DNA of 64,000 bases from SB15 sp964557285 (lineage in GTDB: Bacteria > Chloroflexota > Anaerolineae > Aggregatilineales > J027). The position numbers and the translations under genes are program-made. The DNA lies in NCBI GenBank assembly GCA_964557285.1, contig CAZKZS010000001.1, positions 1-64,000 on the forward strand. Direction: 5' to 3'. How positions within the stretch are numbered: the stretch's first letter is position 1; every line of letters begins with the position of its first letter. Below are positions 26,509 through 35,680 of the stretch, one piece after another. Below the pieces are notes generated by a model. That model saw only the letters and a program-made list of their open reading frames with translations, did no database searches and was not told where the DNA came from.

Positions 26509-28371
26509 TTATCCTTGCTCAATCCAGATAGCAGCCCCCTGCGGCTGTTCCGGCAGAGCAAGCGCATAATTTTCAACCACCCGTTCCTGACCGGAGAAAA
26601 ATTCCACAAAACGAGTCCCATTCGGGATGCCGCCGTGTGCTACCGGAAGTCGGCTGGCCGGACGGGGGACTCCGCTGCGATGTGCCACCACGAGGATCCG
26701 CCCTTCGCTGCTTTCACGCTGATATACAAAACTGTGTTCTTCAACCGCCAGCATTTGAAAACCGCCGCGCTGTAAAACAGGGGAACTGCGACGCAGGACG
26801 ATGAGCCGGCGGTGAAATTCCAGCAGTTCCATATTCCAGCCGGACTCATCCCAGACCATACACCCGCGTGACCGGAAACGTGGCACATCTTCCATGCCAA
26901 TCTCATCTCCGTAATACAGCCCTGGCACGCCGGTGAAGGTCATCAGAATCACTACCGCCAGCCGATGCAGCGCGTCATTGCCGCCCAGTACAGAACGCAC
27001 CCGTGAAGTATCGTGACTGTCCAGCAAATTGTACTGCTGCAACAGAATCGTCCAGGGGATGGCGGCGCGGCGGGTGCGCCAGGTTTCTTCTAAAGCGGTG
27101 GTCGGCCACTGATTCGGAGAAAGGATTTCTTCATCCAGCCCAAAGGCCAAAATTTTATACCCGCGCAGCCAGTGGAGCAGGGGAATCGACATGCCCATAT
27201 AATTCATTACCCCGTCTAACTGGTCGCCCTGAAGCTGAATCGTGGCATCAAAGAAATTTTCGCCCATCAGGTAGGCATCAGGACGGGTTTCTTTGACCGC
27301 CTGCCGAATCCCGCGCCCGACTTCGATTCCTAACTGGGTTTCGCCCTGCCTGCCCAGCATATTGGCGACATCCACACGCCAGCCATCTGCTGCGTAGGGT
27401 GGTTTGAGCCAGCGCCGAAAAATGGCATTTTCACCTTCATAAATACGGCGGCGTAATTCCGCACTGCGGTAATTCAATTTGGGCAGCGACCACACCCCTA
27501 ACCAGGTGGCGTAGTCGTCCGGGTGCTGGTGAAACGTAAAAAAGTCGGCTTCCTGCGTGTTCTGATTTTGCCAGGCGGCCTGAAACCAGTGGCTGTAATA
27601 CCCGCAGTGATTCGGCACAATATCCAGAATGTACCGCATTTGCCGTTCATCCAGCGCCTGCCGGAGGCGAATCAGCGCTTCATTGCCGCCCAGATGGGGA
27701 TCAACACTTTCGTAATCCACCACATCATATTTGTGGTTGGTATAGGCGGTAAAAACTGGATTTAAGTACAGCGCATTAACCCCCAATTTTTCCAGATAAT
27801 CCAATCGCTGGGTGATACCCTGTAAATCGCCCCCATAAAAAACGAGATGAAACGTATGGTCATCGGGGGCGGCTGTTCCCCAGGCATAGGTTTTGGGGCG
27901 CTGGCCGCGAAATTCATAGTCATCCGGCTGCGGGTCGTTGGTAGGGTCGCCGTTGGCAAACGTATCCGGGAAAATCTGATAAAACACTGCATCTTGCAGC
28001 CAGGCGGGAGTGTGATAATTTGCCAGAATCCGAAAATCGGTGCTGTCCAGAGGTTCGTGTTCTCCGGCGCCAGCAGCCGTATACCACCACATGCCATCTT
28101 CTGCTTCAATCAAAAAACGGTAATGCACGGTGGGTTCATTGATGAGCAAATCCGCTTCCCACCAGCGAACGGGCGGCTCGTGCCGTTCCAGAGTCATCTG
28201 GCCGATAAACTGTTCCCCATCAGGAAAAATCCGCAAAAAGACTCGTTTGATAGGGGCATTTTCGCCCACCCGCAGCCGAATTTTGACGGTTTCTCCCAAA
28301 CGCGGATACAAATGAGATACATATTTGTCTGAGCCATCATGATGCAGCGTGCTGAGCCAGGCTGGAAGCAT
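26509..28371 (-). CDS. GH13 alpha-glucosidase / neopullulanase-like enzyme
   Basis: 620 residues. An N-terminal beta-sandwich (1-120) is followed by a GH13 barrel: region I DIVPNH (250-255), nucleophile Asp334 in GWRVDVAN, acid/base Glu371 in LMGENF and Asp454 in DSHDTS, then a C-terminal beta domain. The domain order fits the MalZ/neopullulanase group, which cuts maltodextrins. No signal peptide, so it acts in the cytoplasm. The start follows AAGGAAA. Confidence 0.88.
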   Translation of the reverse strand: MLPAWLSTLHHDGSDKYVSHLYPRLGETVKIRLRVGENAPIKRVFLRIFPDGEQFIGQMTLERHEPPVRWWEADLLINEPTVHYRFLIEAEDGMWWYTAAGAGEHEPLDSTDFRILANYHTPAWLQDAVFYQIFPDTFANGDPTNDPQPDDYEFRGQRPKTYAWGTAAPDDHTFHLVFYGGDLQGITQRLDYLEKLGVNALYLNPVFTAYTNHKYDVVDYESVDPHLGGNEALIRLRQALDERQMRYILDIVPNHCGYYSHWFQAAWQNQNTQEADFFTFHQHPDDYATWLGVWSLPKLNYRSAELRRRIYEGENAIFRRWLKPPYAADGWRVDVANMLGRQGETQLGIEVGRGIRQAVKETRPDAYLMGENFFDATIQLQGDQLDGVMNYMGMSIPLLHWLRGYKILAFGLDEEILSPNQWPTTALEETWRTRRAAIPWTILLQQYNLLDSHDTSRVRSVLGGNDALHRLAVVILMTFTGVPGLYYGDEIGMEDVPRFRSRGCMVWDESGWNMELLEFHRRLIVLRRSSPVLQRGGFQMLAVEEHSFVYQRESSEGRILVVAHRSGVPRPASRLPVAHGGIPNGTRFVEFFSGQERVVENYALALPEQPQGAAIWIEQG

Positions 28372-28417
28372 GGAATTTCCTTATCTAAACCGTTTTAGTT
28401 AATTGTGGACTGCTTAT

Positions 28418-28885
28418 TTAAAACTTGCAAGTGCCGATGTAGTAACGATCCCGTCCCACCAGGTCTACCGGAGCAAGAGGCGCTTCCGAAAGGCTGATAT
28501 GGGTTAGCGGGAGGTGGGTTTTTACAAAGGAGAGTTCATCCAGCGTATATGTTGTCACGAGCAGCACCCCATGTAAGTAGGCGGGCAGGGTTTCAAAAAT
28601 GGTTTTCCAGCGTTCGGGGTATTTATTCACATCCGGGTGACGAATTAGAATCAGGCCAAACGTGCAAGCAAAAGGCAAATGGACGGCATCGGCCTGAACC
28701 TTCCAGACTGCGTTTTTTTTCAGCCGCATAATATCCAGCCCAATCACTGCCCAATCGGGAAAGAGGGTTTGCAGCGCTCCCGCTTCAACAAACGCGCCGC
28801 ACCCGATACTAAGCAGGCGCGGCGGCTGCGGACGAAGCGGAAGCTGCTGAATCAAGCTGATAAGACGGGCATCACTGTTCAGCAT
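28418..28885 (-). CDS. Class I SAM-dependent methyltransferase-like protein
   Basis: 155 residues, short for the fold. Motif I is LLSIGCGAFVEAG and motif II is VIGLDIMRLKK, then VQADAVHLPFA and LILIRHPDV. The last strands seem compressed (GRDRYYIGTCKF end). The substrate is unknown. It overlaps the metallophosphoesterase gene upstream by 14 bp, implying coupled translation. Confidence 0.7.
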   Translation of the reverse strand: MLNSDARLISLIQQLPLRPQPPRLLSIGCGAFVEAGALQTLFPDWAVIGLDIMRLKKNAVWKVQADAVHLPFACTFGLILIRHPDVNKYPERWKTIFETLPAYLHGVLLVTTYTLDELSFVKTHLPLTHISLSEAPLAPVDLVGRDRYYIGTCKF

Positions 28886-29639
28886 TCCGCAGGCGGCGAG
28901 TCATCAAATCCAATGCAGGGAATTGACCTTCAGCTAAGGCGCGAATCGTGGTTTCCATATCATAGGCAACCCGCCGTAAATCCACCTGCACACGCCCCGC
29001 CTCAAAAGTCAGAATGGCGTAAGCAGCGCGGGGGTCGCCATCAAAAGGAAAGCCAACGCTGCCGGGGTTGACCATCCGCCAGCCGCCGCCGACAACCCTG
29101 TTCATTGCTTTATGGGTATGTCCCCCCAACGCTAAACTGCCTTCGCGGTCAATCAGGGCGTCGCGTACTTCATGGTCGGGCGTATCCGGCAGTAAATAGC
29201 CTTCGTCGTCGCCGGGGATGGCATGAAAGCCTATCACCCACCCGTAATCTTCCACTTCCAGCGCCAGGTCAGTCCCCAATTCCTGAAGATACTTCATGTC
29301 CTCCCACGACATGCGTTCCAGCGCCCAGGTGAACATGGCATCCCGTTCGCGGGTTTTTTCGGCGGCAGTGGACCAGTTTTCTTCGGTAAAGGGTGGGGTT
29401 TTGTGCCGGACTCCGGTGATAAGATAGCGGTCTGTGTTGCCCTGAATCACTTTGGCGTCTTTCAGGTCACGCACCTGTTGAATACAGGCCGAAGGGTCGG
29501 GGCCAAATGCAGCTAAATCTCCCAGCACCCATATTGTATCCGCGCCGCCTGCAACTTCCAGATCGGTTAAGACGGCTTTCAGTGCTTCTCTATTGCCATG
29601 AATATCAGATAGAACAGCTAAACGCATTTTTTCGCTCAC
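28872..29639 (-). CDS. Calcineurin-like metallophosphoesterase (YfcE/MJ0936 type)
   Basis: 255 residues with metal-site motifs: SDIHGN (11-16), GDLAAFGPDP, GNTDRY, and GGHTHKAMNR with NPGSVG. The group cleaves phosphodiesters of unknown physiological identity; some members act on cyclic nucleotides. The start at 29639 overlaps the stop of the upstream hydrolase (ATGA), which favours this Met over the one four codons later. Confidence 0.85.
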   Translation of the reverse strand: MSEKMRLAVLSDIHGNREALKAVLTDLEVAGGADTIWVLGDLAAFGPDPSACIQQVRDLKDAKVIQGNTDRYLITGVRHKTPPFTEENWSTAAEKTRERDAMFTWALERMSWEDMKYLQELGTDLALEVEDYGWVIGFHAIPGDDEGYLLPDTPDHEVRDALIDREGSLALGGHTHKAMNRVVGGGWRMVNPGSVGFPFDGDPRAAYAILTFEAGRVQVDLRRVAYDMETTIRALAEGQFPALDLMTRRLRNAEQ

Positions 29640-30292
29640 TCAGTAAATTTCAGCAGATAGGCCAGGTTAATGCTGTGAACTTTTTCGTTCCCGACGGTAG
29701 TCGCGGGGCCGTGACCGGGACAGAGGGTAAAGTCATCGCCCAGCGTTAAAATCTGTTCAACAATACTTTTTTTCAGGGTAGCAGCGTCCGCGCCGGGCAA
29801 ATCGGTACGTCCAATGCCGTTGTTAAAAATGCAGTCGCCCACAAAAGCAACTTTATACTCCGGCAGCACAAACGTCACATGCCCCGGCGAATGTCCCGGT
29901 GTAAAACGCACCTCAAACCGCAGTGACCCCAGATGTAGCGCGTCCCCATGTTCCACAAATACATCCGGTTCGGCGGCTTCATCCTGCACCTGAATCCCAA
30001 ACAGCCGCGCCCGCTGAGTCATGGCCTGAAGCTGCGCCACCTCATTCTGATGAATCCGCATGGGGACGTTTAAGGCTTCTTTGACGGGTTTGCTGGCAAT
30101 CACATGGTCAAAATGAGCATGAGTAATCAGAATTTCGCGCACGGTATAGCCGTGTTCTTTGACTTTTTCCAGAATCACATCCGCTTCCGCCGCCGGATCA
30201 ATAATCACCGCATCTCCGGTAGTGGAGTCACCGACGATATAACAATTGGTTTGTAACGCGCCCAGAGGCAGTTGTGAGATTCGTAGGGACAT
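29636..30292 (-). CDS. MBL-fold hydrolase, glyoxalase II-like
   Basis: 218 residues from the ATG at 30292, which has AAGGAG just upstream; a longer reading to 30430 runs into the preceding gene. Zinc motifs are THAHFDH (57-63), GHSPGH, GDCIF and CPGHGP. This YcbL-type group hydrolyses thioesters; the exact substrate is not determined here. It follows the lipoprotein gene by 1 bp. Confidence 0.88.
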   Translation of the reverse strand: MSLRISQLPLGALQTNCYIVGDSTTGDAVIIDPAAEADVILEKVKEHGYTVREILITHAHFDHVIASKPVKEALNVPMRIHQNEVAQLQAMTQRARLFGIQVQDEAAEPDVFVEHGDALHLGSLRFEVRFTPGHSPGHVTFVLPEYKVAFVGDCIFNNGIGRTDLPGADAATLKKSIVEQILTLGDDFTLCPGHGPATTVGNEKVHSINLAYLLKFTE

Positions 30293-30293
30293 T

Positions 30294-30728
30294 TTACTCT
30301 CCTTCCGGCGGGGTATCGGCCTGAAAGTCGCAGATTTGCCAGTTGCCATCGCGTGCTTCCATGAGCAGTAAAACCGCGCCTTCTTCGTCGGTATTATGCA
30401 CTTCGACCAGTTCCCCCAACCAGATAGCAAATTCTCCAGTCAGACGCACGTACACTAGATTTTCTTTGGGTTCGTCTACCACTTCAAATGTCGCCTGGGA
30501 AAGGTCAATTTTGCCCCCCAGTTCGGCGGCGTCGTCTGCCACCTGCGCCCGTAAGCTGAGGATAATTTCTTTGCAGACATACTTGTTGATATTTGGAATA
30601 TCGCCACCGTACACAGCTTCCATGCCCGCTTTGGCATTGGGAAGGGGGTCGCCCGCTTTGTCGGCTTCCGAGTCTTTGCTGCACGCCGCCAGGATCATCA
30701 CCAGCAGCAGAATCCAGAGAGGCCGCAT
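30294..30728 (-). CDS. Lipoprotein with one NTF2/DUF4878-like domain
   Basis: 144 residues with a lipobox LAAC (Cys16). The mature part has AVYGGDIPNINKYVCKE near the front and WQICDF at the end, with beta strands between. This matches one of the three units in the upstream protein, pairing a Cys in the helix with the Cys of WxxC. Start and previous stop overlap by one base (TAATG). Ligand unknown. Confidence 0.75.
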   Translation of the reverse strand: MRPLWILLLVMILAACSKDSEADKAGDPLPNAKAGMEAVYGGDIPNINKYVCKEIILSLRAQVADDAAELGGKIDLSQATFEVVDEPKENLVYVRLTGEFAIWLGELVEVHNTDEEGAVLLLMEARDGNWQICDFQADTPPEGE

Positions 30729-31843
30729 TAATTGGCCTCCTCAGTGGCCTGCATTTCGATAAGCTGTACTTCGGTTAACTGACACCATTTCCAGCGATTA
30801 TCTTCATACACCATACGGGCGGCAGGGCCAAATATATCGGCAGCAGAAGCCACCTGCCCATCCCCAAACAGGATAATGACCTGCTCCAGGTTCAATACAG
30901 AGGCTTCATCGAGATTTTCCGGTGACGGCACAAAAAATTCCGGTGGCACACGCACATCGGCAACATCCCGGCTGCTCCATGCTTCAGCAGGTTCACGGAT
31001 GAGCATTTTGTATTCGCGGCAGGTATAACGGTCAAGTTCTTCGGTGCGGTAGCGGTAAAAACCCAGCAGAAAATTAACCGCGCCGCGCTCGCCTTCCCGG
31101 TAGCCGCCGCAGAATTTCCAGCCGTTTTCCCGGATAAGTACAGGCGTGGGAAAGTCGGCACGTTCCTGTAAAGCCACCACTGCCCCATCATCCCGATTGA
31201 CTCTAAGCACGCCAGAGGTACTCACTTTGAGCGTGTAGCCTTCTGCTTGCAGGCTGGAAATGCCCCAGTCGTTATTTTCAGCCAGTGTATATCGGCTGTT
31301 TTCCTGAGCAATCTGGATCAGGTCAGGCTGCTTTTCCGCACAGACCAGATTTTGTAGGGTTTCCGTATCCCCTGTATAAAAGGCGTTATAAAAATTATAG
31401 GCCACGTCATAGGCGGACTCTTCAGTTAAGGCCAGGTCATCCAGGCTGATGACAATCGCCGGAGGGCGGGGCGGGCAAATTTTCCATGTTCCCTCTTTCA
31501 CCATCCGAATCGGTTCGGTAGGAAGTTCAACCAGGAGGGAGGTAGAAACGCTGCCTGAAATAGTCACCACAGCTTCCGATTCGTTGATAACCTCTGCCGT
31601 AAACGTTAAGCCGCTGGTATCCACTGGAGCGCCGCTTCGGGCGGCAGCCAGCGTCCGGTATTCGCGTTCGGTATACAGGATGTCGCTGCAAATGAAGGAA
31701 GCGACTTCCGCATAAGCATCGGGCGGGCTGTTCAGCAGGGCTTCATAGAAGGCACGCGCGGTTGCTTCCGGCGGAAGTTCCTGTGCCATCCCGCCGGAAA
31801 GACTCATCACAGCAACGATGAACATTAATACCCATTTTTTCAT
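30728..31843 (-). CDS. Secreted protein with three NTF2/DUF4878-like repeats
   Basis: 371 residues from the ATG at 31843, with GGGAGAG 6 nt upstream; a GTG two codons earlier is less likely. A signal peptide (KKWVLMFIVAVMSLSGGMA) is followed by three units: AFYEALL...Cys...WKIC, NFYNAFYTG...VC...WKFC and FLLGFYRYR...TC...WKWC. Each has a helix-borne Cys and a closing W-x-x-C-type Cys, probably a disulfide. The downstream lipoprotein is a single-unit relative. Function unknown. Confidence 0.75.
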   Translation of the reverse strand: MKKWVLMFIVAVMSLSGGMAQELPPEATARAFYEALLNSPPDAYAEVASFICSDILYTEREYRTLAAARSGAPVDTSGLTFTAEVINESEAVVTISGSVSTSLLVELPTEPIRMVKEGTWKICPPRPPAIVISLDDLALTEESAYDVAYNFYNAFYTGDTETLQNLVCAEKQPDLIQIAQENSRYTLAENNDWGISSLQAEGYTLKVSTSGVLRVNRDDGAVVALQERADFPTPVLIRENGWKFCGGYREGERGAVNFLLGFYRYRTEELDRYTCREYKMLIREPAEAWSSRDVADVRVPPEFFVPSPENLDEASVLNLEQVIILFGDGQVASAADIFGPAARMVYEDNRWKWCQLTEVQLIEMQATEEAN

Positions 31844-31865
31844 AGCCACTCTCCCGTAAATCCCG

Positions 31866-31895
31866 ATTATATATGTTCACGGGAGTCCATGCGAA
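31866..31895 (-). promoter_or_regulatory. Candidate promoter for the 31843-28418 operon
   Basis: On the minus strand TTCGCA (31895-31890) and a perfect TATAAT (31871-31866) are 18 bp apart, 22 bp before the ATG at 31843. Confidence 0.45.
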
Positions 31896-33200
31896 TTAAT
31901 TCTGCCATGTCCCCGTTGGAGTCGGCGTCCATGTTTGGGAAGGCGTGGGGCTGCCATACCATTCTGCGAACTGCGTTTGTGTGGCGGCGGGAACAGCCGT
32001 GAGATGTTCGCTCTGCACAACGGCGGTTGCTTCTGCATCCACGTAATTTTCGCTGACCGTCACGCTGAACAGCGGTTCAGTGTTCACCACGTAAAATTTA
32101 CGCACAACTTCAAACCAGGTTTGTCCCGGACGCAGCATAATCGGTGTTTTATTTTCATCCCTATAACGAATATACACCCCGCCCCGGTCACGGTTACGAA
32201 ACCACTCACCTTTGTACCAGCGTCCATCCCGGAACACCCATGCACCGCCCGTTCCCCAGAGTTGATGTTCCAGCGCCAGCCCCCCTATTTCGCTTTCATA
32301 AACATCTGGTCGGTCAACATGCCACACTTCAATAATGACCACATTATCCGCCGTTATCTGTTCTCCGGTAGCAGCATCAATATGCGGCAGGCCGCTGTCC
32401 CAGCGATAATATTGGTTGTCCTGCGGGTTATACTGCCAGCGCGTCAGGGAACGGTCACTGTACCAGTCGATTTCTATATCGTTGGCGAGTTCACCGCCCG
32501 CGTCGGGCGTTTCGTTAAAAGCCAGACCCGTAGCAATCATGCCATCATTCACCTGACGGCGTTCGGCTTCCTGCCAGATGGCGACGGTATTGGCAAAAAG
32601 GGTATGTTCAAACGGGCGGCTGTCCCATCGGATGCGGCAAAACGACGGGCAGTTAACCCCAATCTGTGGGCTTAAGGCACGCCATTTCCATTCCGATGCC
32701 AGGATAAACTCCCGAATCCAGTCATTTGACCCACTGTAGCCCAGCAGCGCGTTATACGCATTAACCAGTTCTATATCCATGAGACGGGCGGAACGGATGC
32801 TGCCGACCATTTCCGGCGCGTTGCTGCGATAAAAGGCAGCAAAGCGGGTGACTCCCCCTTCGACCTCATATTCATATACAAGGTCCGCAAAACTCAGGCC
32901 ATACTGTGGGCGCACCACTTCGGGAAAATTGCTGATTTTTAAAATCAGGGTGCGGCGGCTGCGGGCTTCTTCACTGGGATAGGGCAGTCCGGTCAGGGGA
33001 TTGTAATTTTCAGGAAATTCACGCGGCCCGATGGTTGTTGGGGTTATCGTGGGGGTTTCGGTAGCCGCTATTTCGGTCATGCGCTGGGTATTGGTCGGAA
33101 TCAGGGTGGGCTGCTGTGCAACACCCGCCTGTACGGTCAGCCCCAGCAGCAAAACAATCAGCGTAAGCAGGATAAAAGAGAGTAAGACTCGATGCCGCAT
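31896..33200 (-). CDS. DUF3048 (YerB-like) exported protein
   Basis: 434 residues from the ATG at 33200 (GAGGAA box). A signal or anchor segment (VLLSFILLTLIVLLLGLTVQAG) and a Thr-Pro linker precede DUF3048: NPLTGLPYP, RPQYGLSFADLVYEYEVEGGVTRF, MVGSIRSAR and the C-terminal part with WYKGEWFR and MLRPGQTWFEVV. YerB is a lipoprotein of unknown function in Bacillus; here no lipobox Cys is seen. A Thr/Pro-rich C-terminal end follows. Confidence 0.82.
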   Translation of the reverse strand: MRHRVLLSFILLTLIVLLLGLTVQAGVAQQPTLIPTNTQRMTEIAATETPTITPTTIGPREFPENYNPLTGLPYPSEEARSRRTLILKISNFPEVVRPQYGLSFADLVYEYEVEGGVTRFAAFYRSNAPEMVGSIRSARLMDIELVNAYNALLGYSGSNDWIREFILASEWKWRALSPQIGVNCPSFCRIRWDSRPFEHTLFANTVAIWQEAERRQVNDGMIATGLAFNETPDAGGELANDIEIDWYSDRSLTRWQYNPQDNQYYRWDSGLPHIDAATGEQITADNVVIIEVWHVDRPDVYESEIGGLALEHQLWGTGGAWVFRDGRWYKGEWFRNRDRGGVYIRYRDENKTPIMLRPGQTWFEVVRKFYVVNTEPLFSVTVSENYVDAEATAVVQSEHLTAVPAATQTQFAEWYGSPTPSQTWTPTPTGTWQN

Positions 33201-33270
33201 AGATTCCTCGTCCAAAATGCGGCACAACATTTTACAGGAGTTCGTGGTATCTCGAAAGAACGTAGGGGAG

Positions 33271-34200
33271 TCAGTGGATGGACAAAATCACTTCAGCCAG
33301 AGCAATTTCTTCGTGAACGTTTGCCTGCATAAATAGCTGATAGGCTTCTTCTGCCCACTGTTTGGCAGCTTCAAGAGTGCCATGTCGCATCTGGTAGCGG
33401 GCTTCTTCCATGCAGATTCTTCCCCGCATCACAACCAGCCGTTCTGTATCCAAAAACTGGCGTCCCTGCTTGTAATAGTAGGCTGGGGGATGCTGATGGG
33501 TCGCATCACCTCCGGCAATATGCGCTTGAACAAAAGAGGTTCGCGCGCAGATAATGGAATCTCTTGTCCCTGCCGCGTACTCATAGGCCAGATTCACCAA
33601 CGGCCAGGCGGCCTCAAACTGCTGATGGTGCAGGGCAATTTCCGCCTGAATAAATTTAGCAACGGCATAAGAAGTGGTTGAGGTGGCTGTGTCATCCCCA
33701 ATGATTTCAAGGCAGGTTTGAACACAGTGTTCGGCCTGTGCATAATCTTCCAGCGCAAGCAGGGCGGAGGCCATGTTACTTTGCAGATAGGCTCTGGCAC
33801 GTTTGGCGTTAAAATCATCTCCTGTTTGGGCTATCTCAAAACCCCGTTTGCAATACTCCACGGACTCAGAAAATCGACCTGTCAGGTACAAATAATGTGC
33901 CAGATTATTCATGCAGCGTGCCATGCCAAAAATATGCTTCTGCTGCTGGTAGAGTTGAAAGGCTCGCAAAAGATGAGTTTCGCCCGTGTGGTTATGCCCA
34001 TACAGCCAGTAGATAATGCCCGCCGTCATATAGATTTGAGCAGCAAGTGAATAATCCTGAAAATATTCAGCAATGGGAACATACCCTAACAGGGCTTTTG
34101 TATCGGTTTCCAGACGGACTTCACCGCGCAGGGAACGTTCAAAAATTTCCTGGGTAATTTTAGAAATCATCTGGAGCGCTGGATTTTGCTCAGTAGACAT
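33271..34200 (-). CDS. TPR-repeat protein
   Basis: 309 residues, all helical, with TPR-like pairs: CMNNLAHYLYLTGRFSESVEYCKRGF, LQSNMASALLALEDYAQAEHC, FIQAEIALHHQQFEAAWPLV and YQMRHGTLEAAKQWAEEAYQ. No signal peptide, DNA-binding or catalytic domain. It resembles the C-terminal TPR arrays of large regulators but stands alone. Probably a protein-protein interaction scaffold. Confidence 0.7.
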   Translation of the reverse strand: MSTEQNPALQMISKITQEIFERSLRGEVRLETDTKALLGYVPIAEYFQDYSLAAQIYMTAGIIYWLYGHNHTGETHLLRAFQLYQQQKHIFGMARCMNNLAHYLYLTGRFSESVEYCKRGFEIAQTGDDFNAKRARAYLQSNMASALLALEDYAQAEHCVQTCLEIIGDDTATSTTSYAVAKFIQAEIALHHQQFEAAWPLVNLAYEYAAGTRDSIICARTSFVQAHIAGGDATHQHPPAYYYKQGRQFLDTERLVVMRGRICMEEARYQMRHGTLEAAKQWAEEAYQLFMQANVHEEIALAEVILSIH

Positions 34201-34269
34201 GGTTTCATTTTTCAGTAAGATTCATAAGGTCTTATTTTACTGTGGTCCGGCGAAATGTGGGGAGATTTC

Positions 34270-34818
34270 ATGAAAATTTTACCGGCGCATCCGAAATGGG
34301 TGCGTTCTAAAGGGGTCGTGGTGCTTCTGTGGGCGCTGTCGCGGCTGAATGACCAGCTTCCGATTCGGGCGGTGCTGATGCCGTTTGTGCGTATCACCTC
34401 CCAATTGTATGTCGGGCCGCAGCTAACCCTACCTGGCTGGAAAAAACTTCAAAAACATGGCGTGACCAGCATCGTGAATCTGCGTGTAGAACTGGATGAC
34501 CGTGAGCGTGGGATTCATCCTGACCATTACCTCTGGCTACCGACGATTGACCACACTTCTCCCACCGTCGAGCAGTTGATTCAGGGCGCACAATTTATCA
34601 AAGAACGCATCGACGCGGGCGAAAGTGTGTATATTCACTGCGCGGCGGGGGTCGGACGAGCGCCCCTGGTGGCGGCGGCCTATCTGGTTTCGGAAGGCAT
34701 GTCGGTTGACCAGGCGCGTACTTTTTTACGTGAGCGCCGCCCTTTTATTAACCAGTCGGAAAGTCAAAAACAGCGTTTAATTCAGTTTGCGGAGGCAATT
34801 GGGGCAAATGTCCGGTAG
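34270..34818 (+). CDS. Dual-specificity protein phosphatase-like
   Basis: 182 residues from the ATG at 34270, with GGGGAG 6 nt upstream; the ATG at 34255 lies in that box. The active-site loop is HCAAGVGRAP with Cys124 and Arg130, preceded by a general-acid Asp in the TIDHTSPT region. It should remove phosphate from Tyr/Ser/Thr or from phosphoinositide-like substrates. The start of the PIG-L gene lies within its end. Confidence 0.85.
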   Translation: MKILPAHPKWVRSKGVVVLLWALSRLNDQLPIRAVLMPFVRITSQLYVGPQLTLPGWKKLQKHGVTSIVNLRVELDDRERGIHPDHYLWLPTIDHTSPTVEQLIQGAQFIKERIDAGESVYIHCAAGVGRAPLVAAAYLVSEGMSVDQARTFLRERRPFINQSESQKQRLIQFAEAIGANVR

Positions 34819-35620
34819 ACGGTTGTTAATTTCACTTGCTCATCCCGATGACGAATCCTTTGGGCTGGGCGGATTGATTGGCAAATATGTGGCGGAAGGG
34901 GTTGAAGTTTATTACATCTGTGCGACCAAAGGCGACAGAGGCACAATCGCCGACGAACATCTGCAAAAATATGGTTCGATTGAGGCCGTGCGGGATGCTG
35001 AATTAGAATGTGCCTCCAAAGTGCTTGGGTTTAAAAAGGTCTATAAACTGGGCTACAGCGACAGTGGCATGAAAGGCAGCCCATTTAACAACGACCCGCA
35101 TTGTCTGATACAGGCCAATGAAACTGTTGTGACCGGACAAATTGCTGATATTATGCAAGAAGTACAGCCGCAGGTCGTCATTACTTTTGACCCTTTCGGC
35201 GGTTACGGGCATCCTGACCACATTTTTATGCACCACGCTACCACCCGCGCCTTTCATTCGATTTCCACAAATCGCCCCCAGAAGTTGTATTACACGGTGC
35301 TGTCGCGGCGTCAACTGCGGGTATTCATCCTGCTGATGCGGCTGCGGGGGGTGAATCCGCGTAAGGCAGGCGTGAATCAGGATTTGGATTTTGTGGAAAT
35401 TTTGCAGCAAACCCTCTTCCCCACCACCAAAATTAACGTTCAGCGTTATGTTGACCTGTGGCAGGAGGCATCCCTGTGCCATGCCAGCCAGGTGAATCCC
35501 CGCACCGGGATGCCGCGTTTTTTGCGGCGGGTGATTACCCGGCGGCAGTCGCTTTATCGTGCCTTTCCGGAGGTTTCCAATGGCGCAAACCTGGAACGGG
35601 ATATTTTTGAAGGCATCTAA
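34808..35620 (+). CDS. PIG-L/LmbE-family deacetylase
   Basis: 270 residues from the ATG at 34808 (MSGRRLL), overlapping the phosphatase stop. Zinc motifs are AHPDDE (near 10-15) and HPDHIFMHH (near 138). PIG-L enzymes remove acetyl groups from GlcNAc-type sugars, as in mycothiol or bacillithiol synthesis. No other low-molecular-weight thiol gene is nearby, so the substrate is open. Coupling to the phosphatase suggests one operon. Confidence 0.85.
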   Translation: MSGRRLLISLAHPDDESFGLGGLIGKYVAEGVEVYYICATKGDRGTIADEHLQKYGSIEAVRDAELECASKVLGFKKVYKLGYSDSGMKGSPFNNDPHCLIQANETVVTGQIADIMQEVQPQVVITFDPFGGYGHPDHIFMHHATTRAFHSISTNRPQKLYYTVLSRRQLRVFILLMRLRGVNPRKAGVNQDLDFVEILQQTLFPTTKINVQRYVDLWQEASLCHASQVNPRTGMPRFLRRVITRRQSLYRAFPEVSNGANLERDIFEGI

Positions 35621-35650
35621 TTGGGAAGAATGTGTCCTTTGGGCTATAAT
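35621..35650 (+). promoter_or_regulatory. Candidate promoter for the gene at 35681
   Basis: TTGGGA at 35621-35626 and a perfect TATAAT at 35645-35650, spaced 18 bp, 30 bp before the ATG. Confidence 0.6.
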
Positions 35651-35680
35651 AAATCTAGTTTAGTTCAAAGGAGATTAAAG

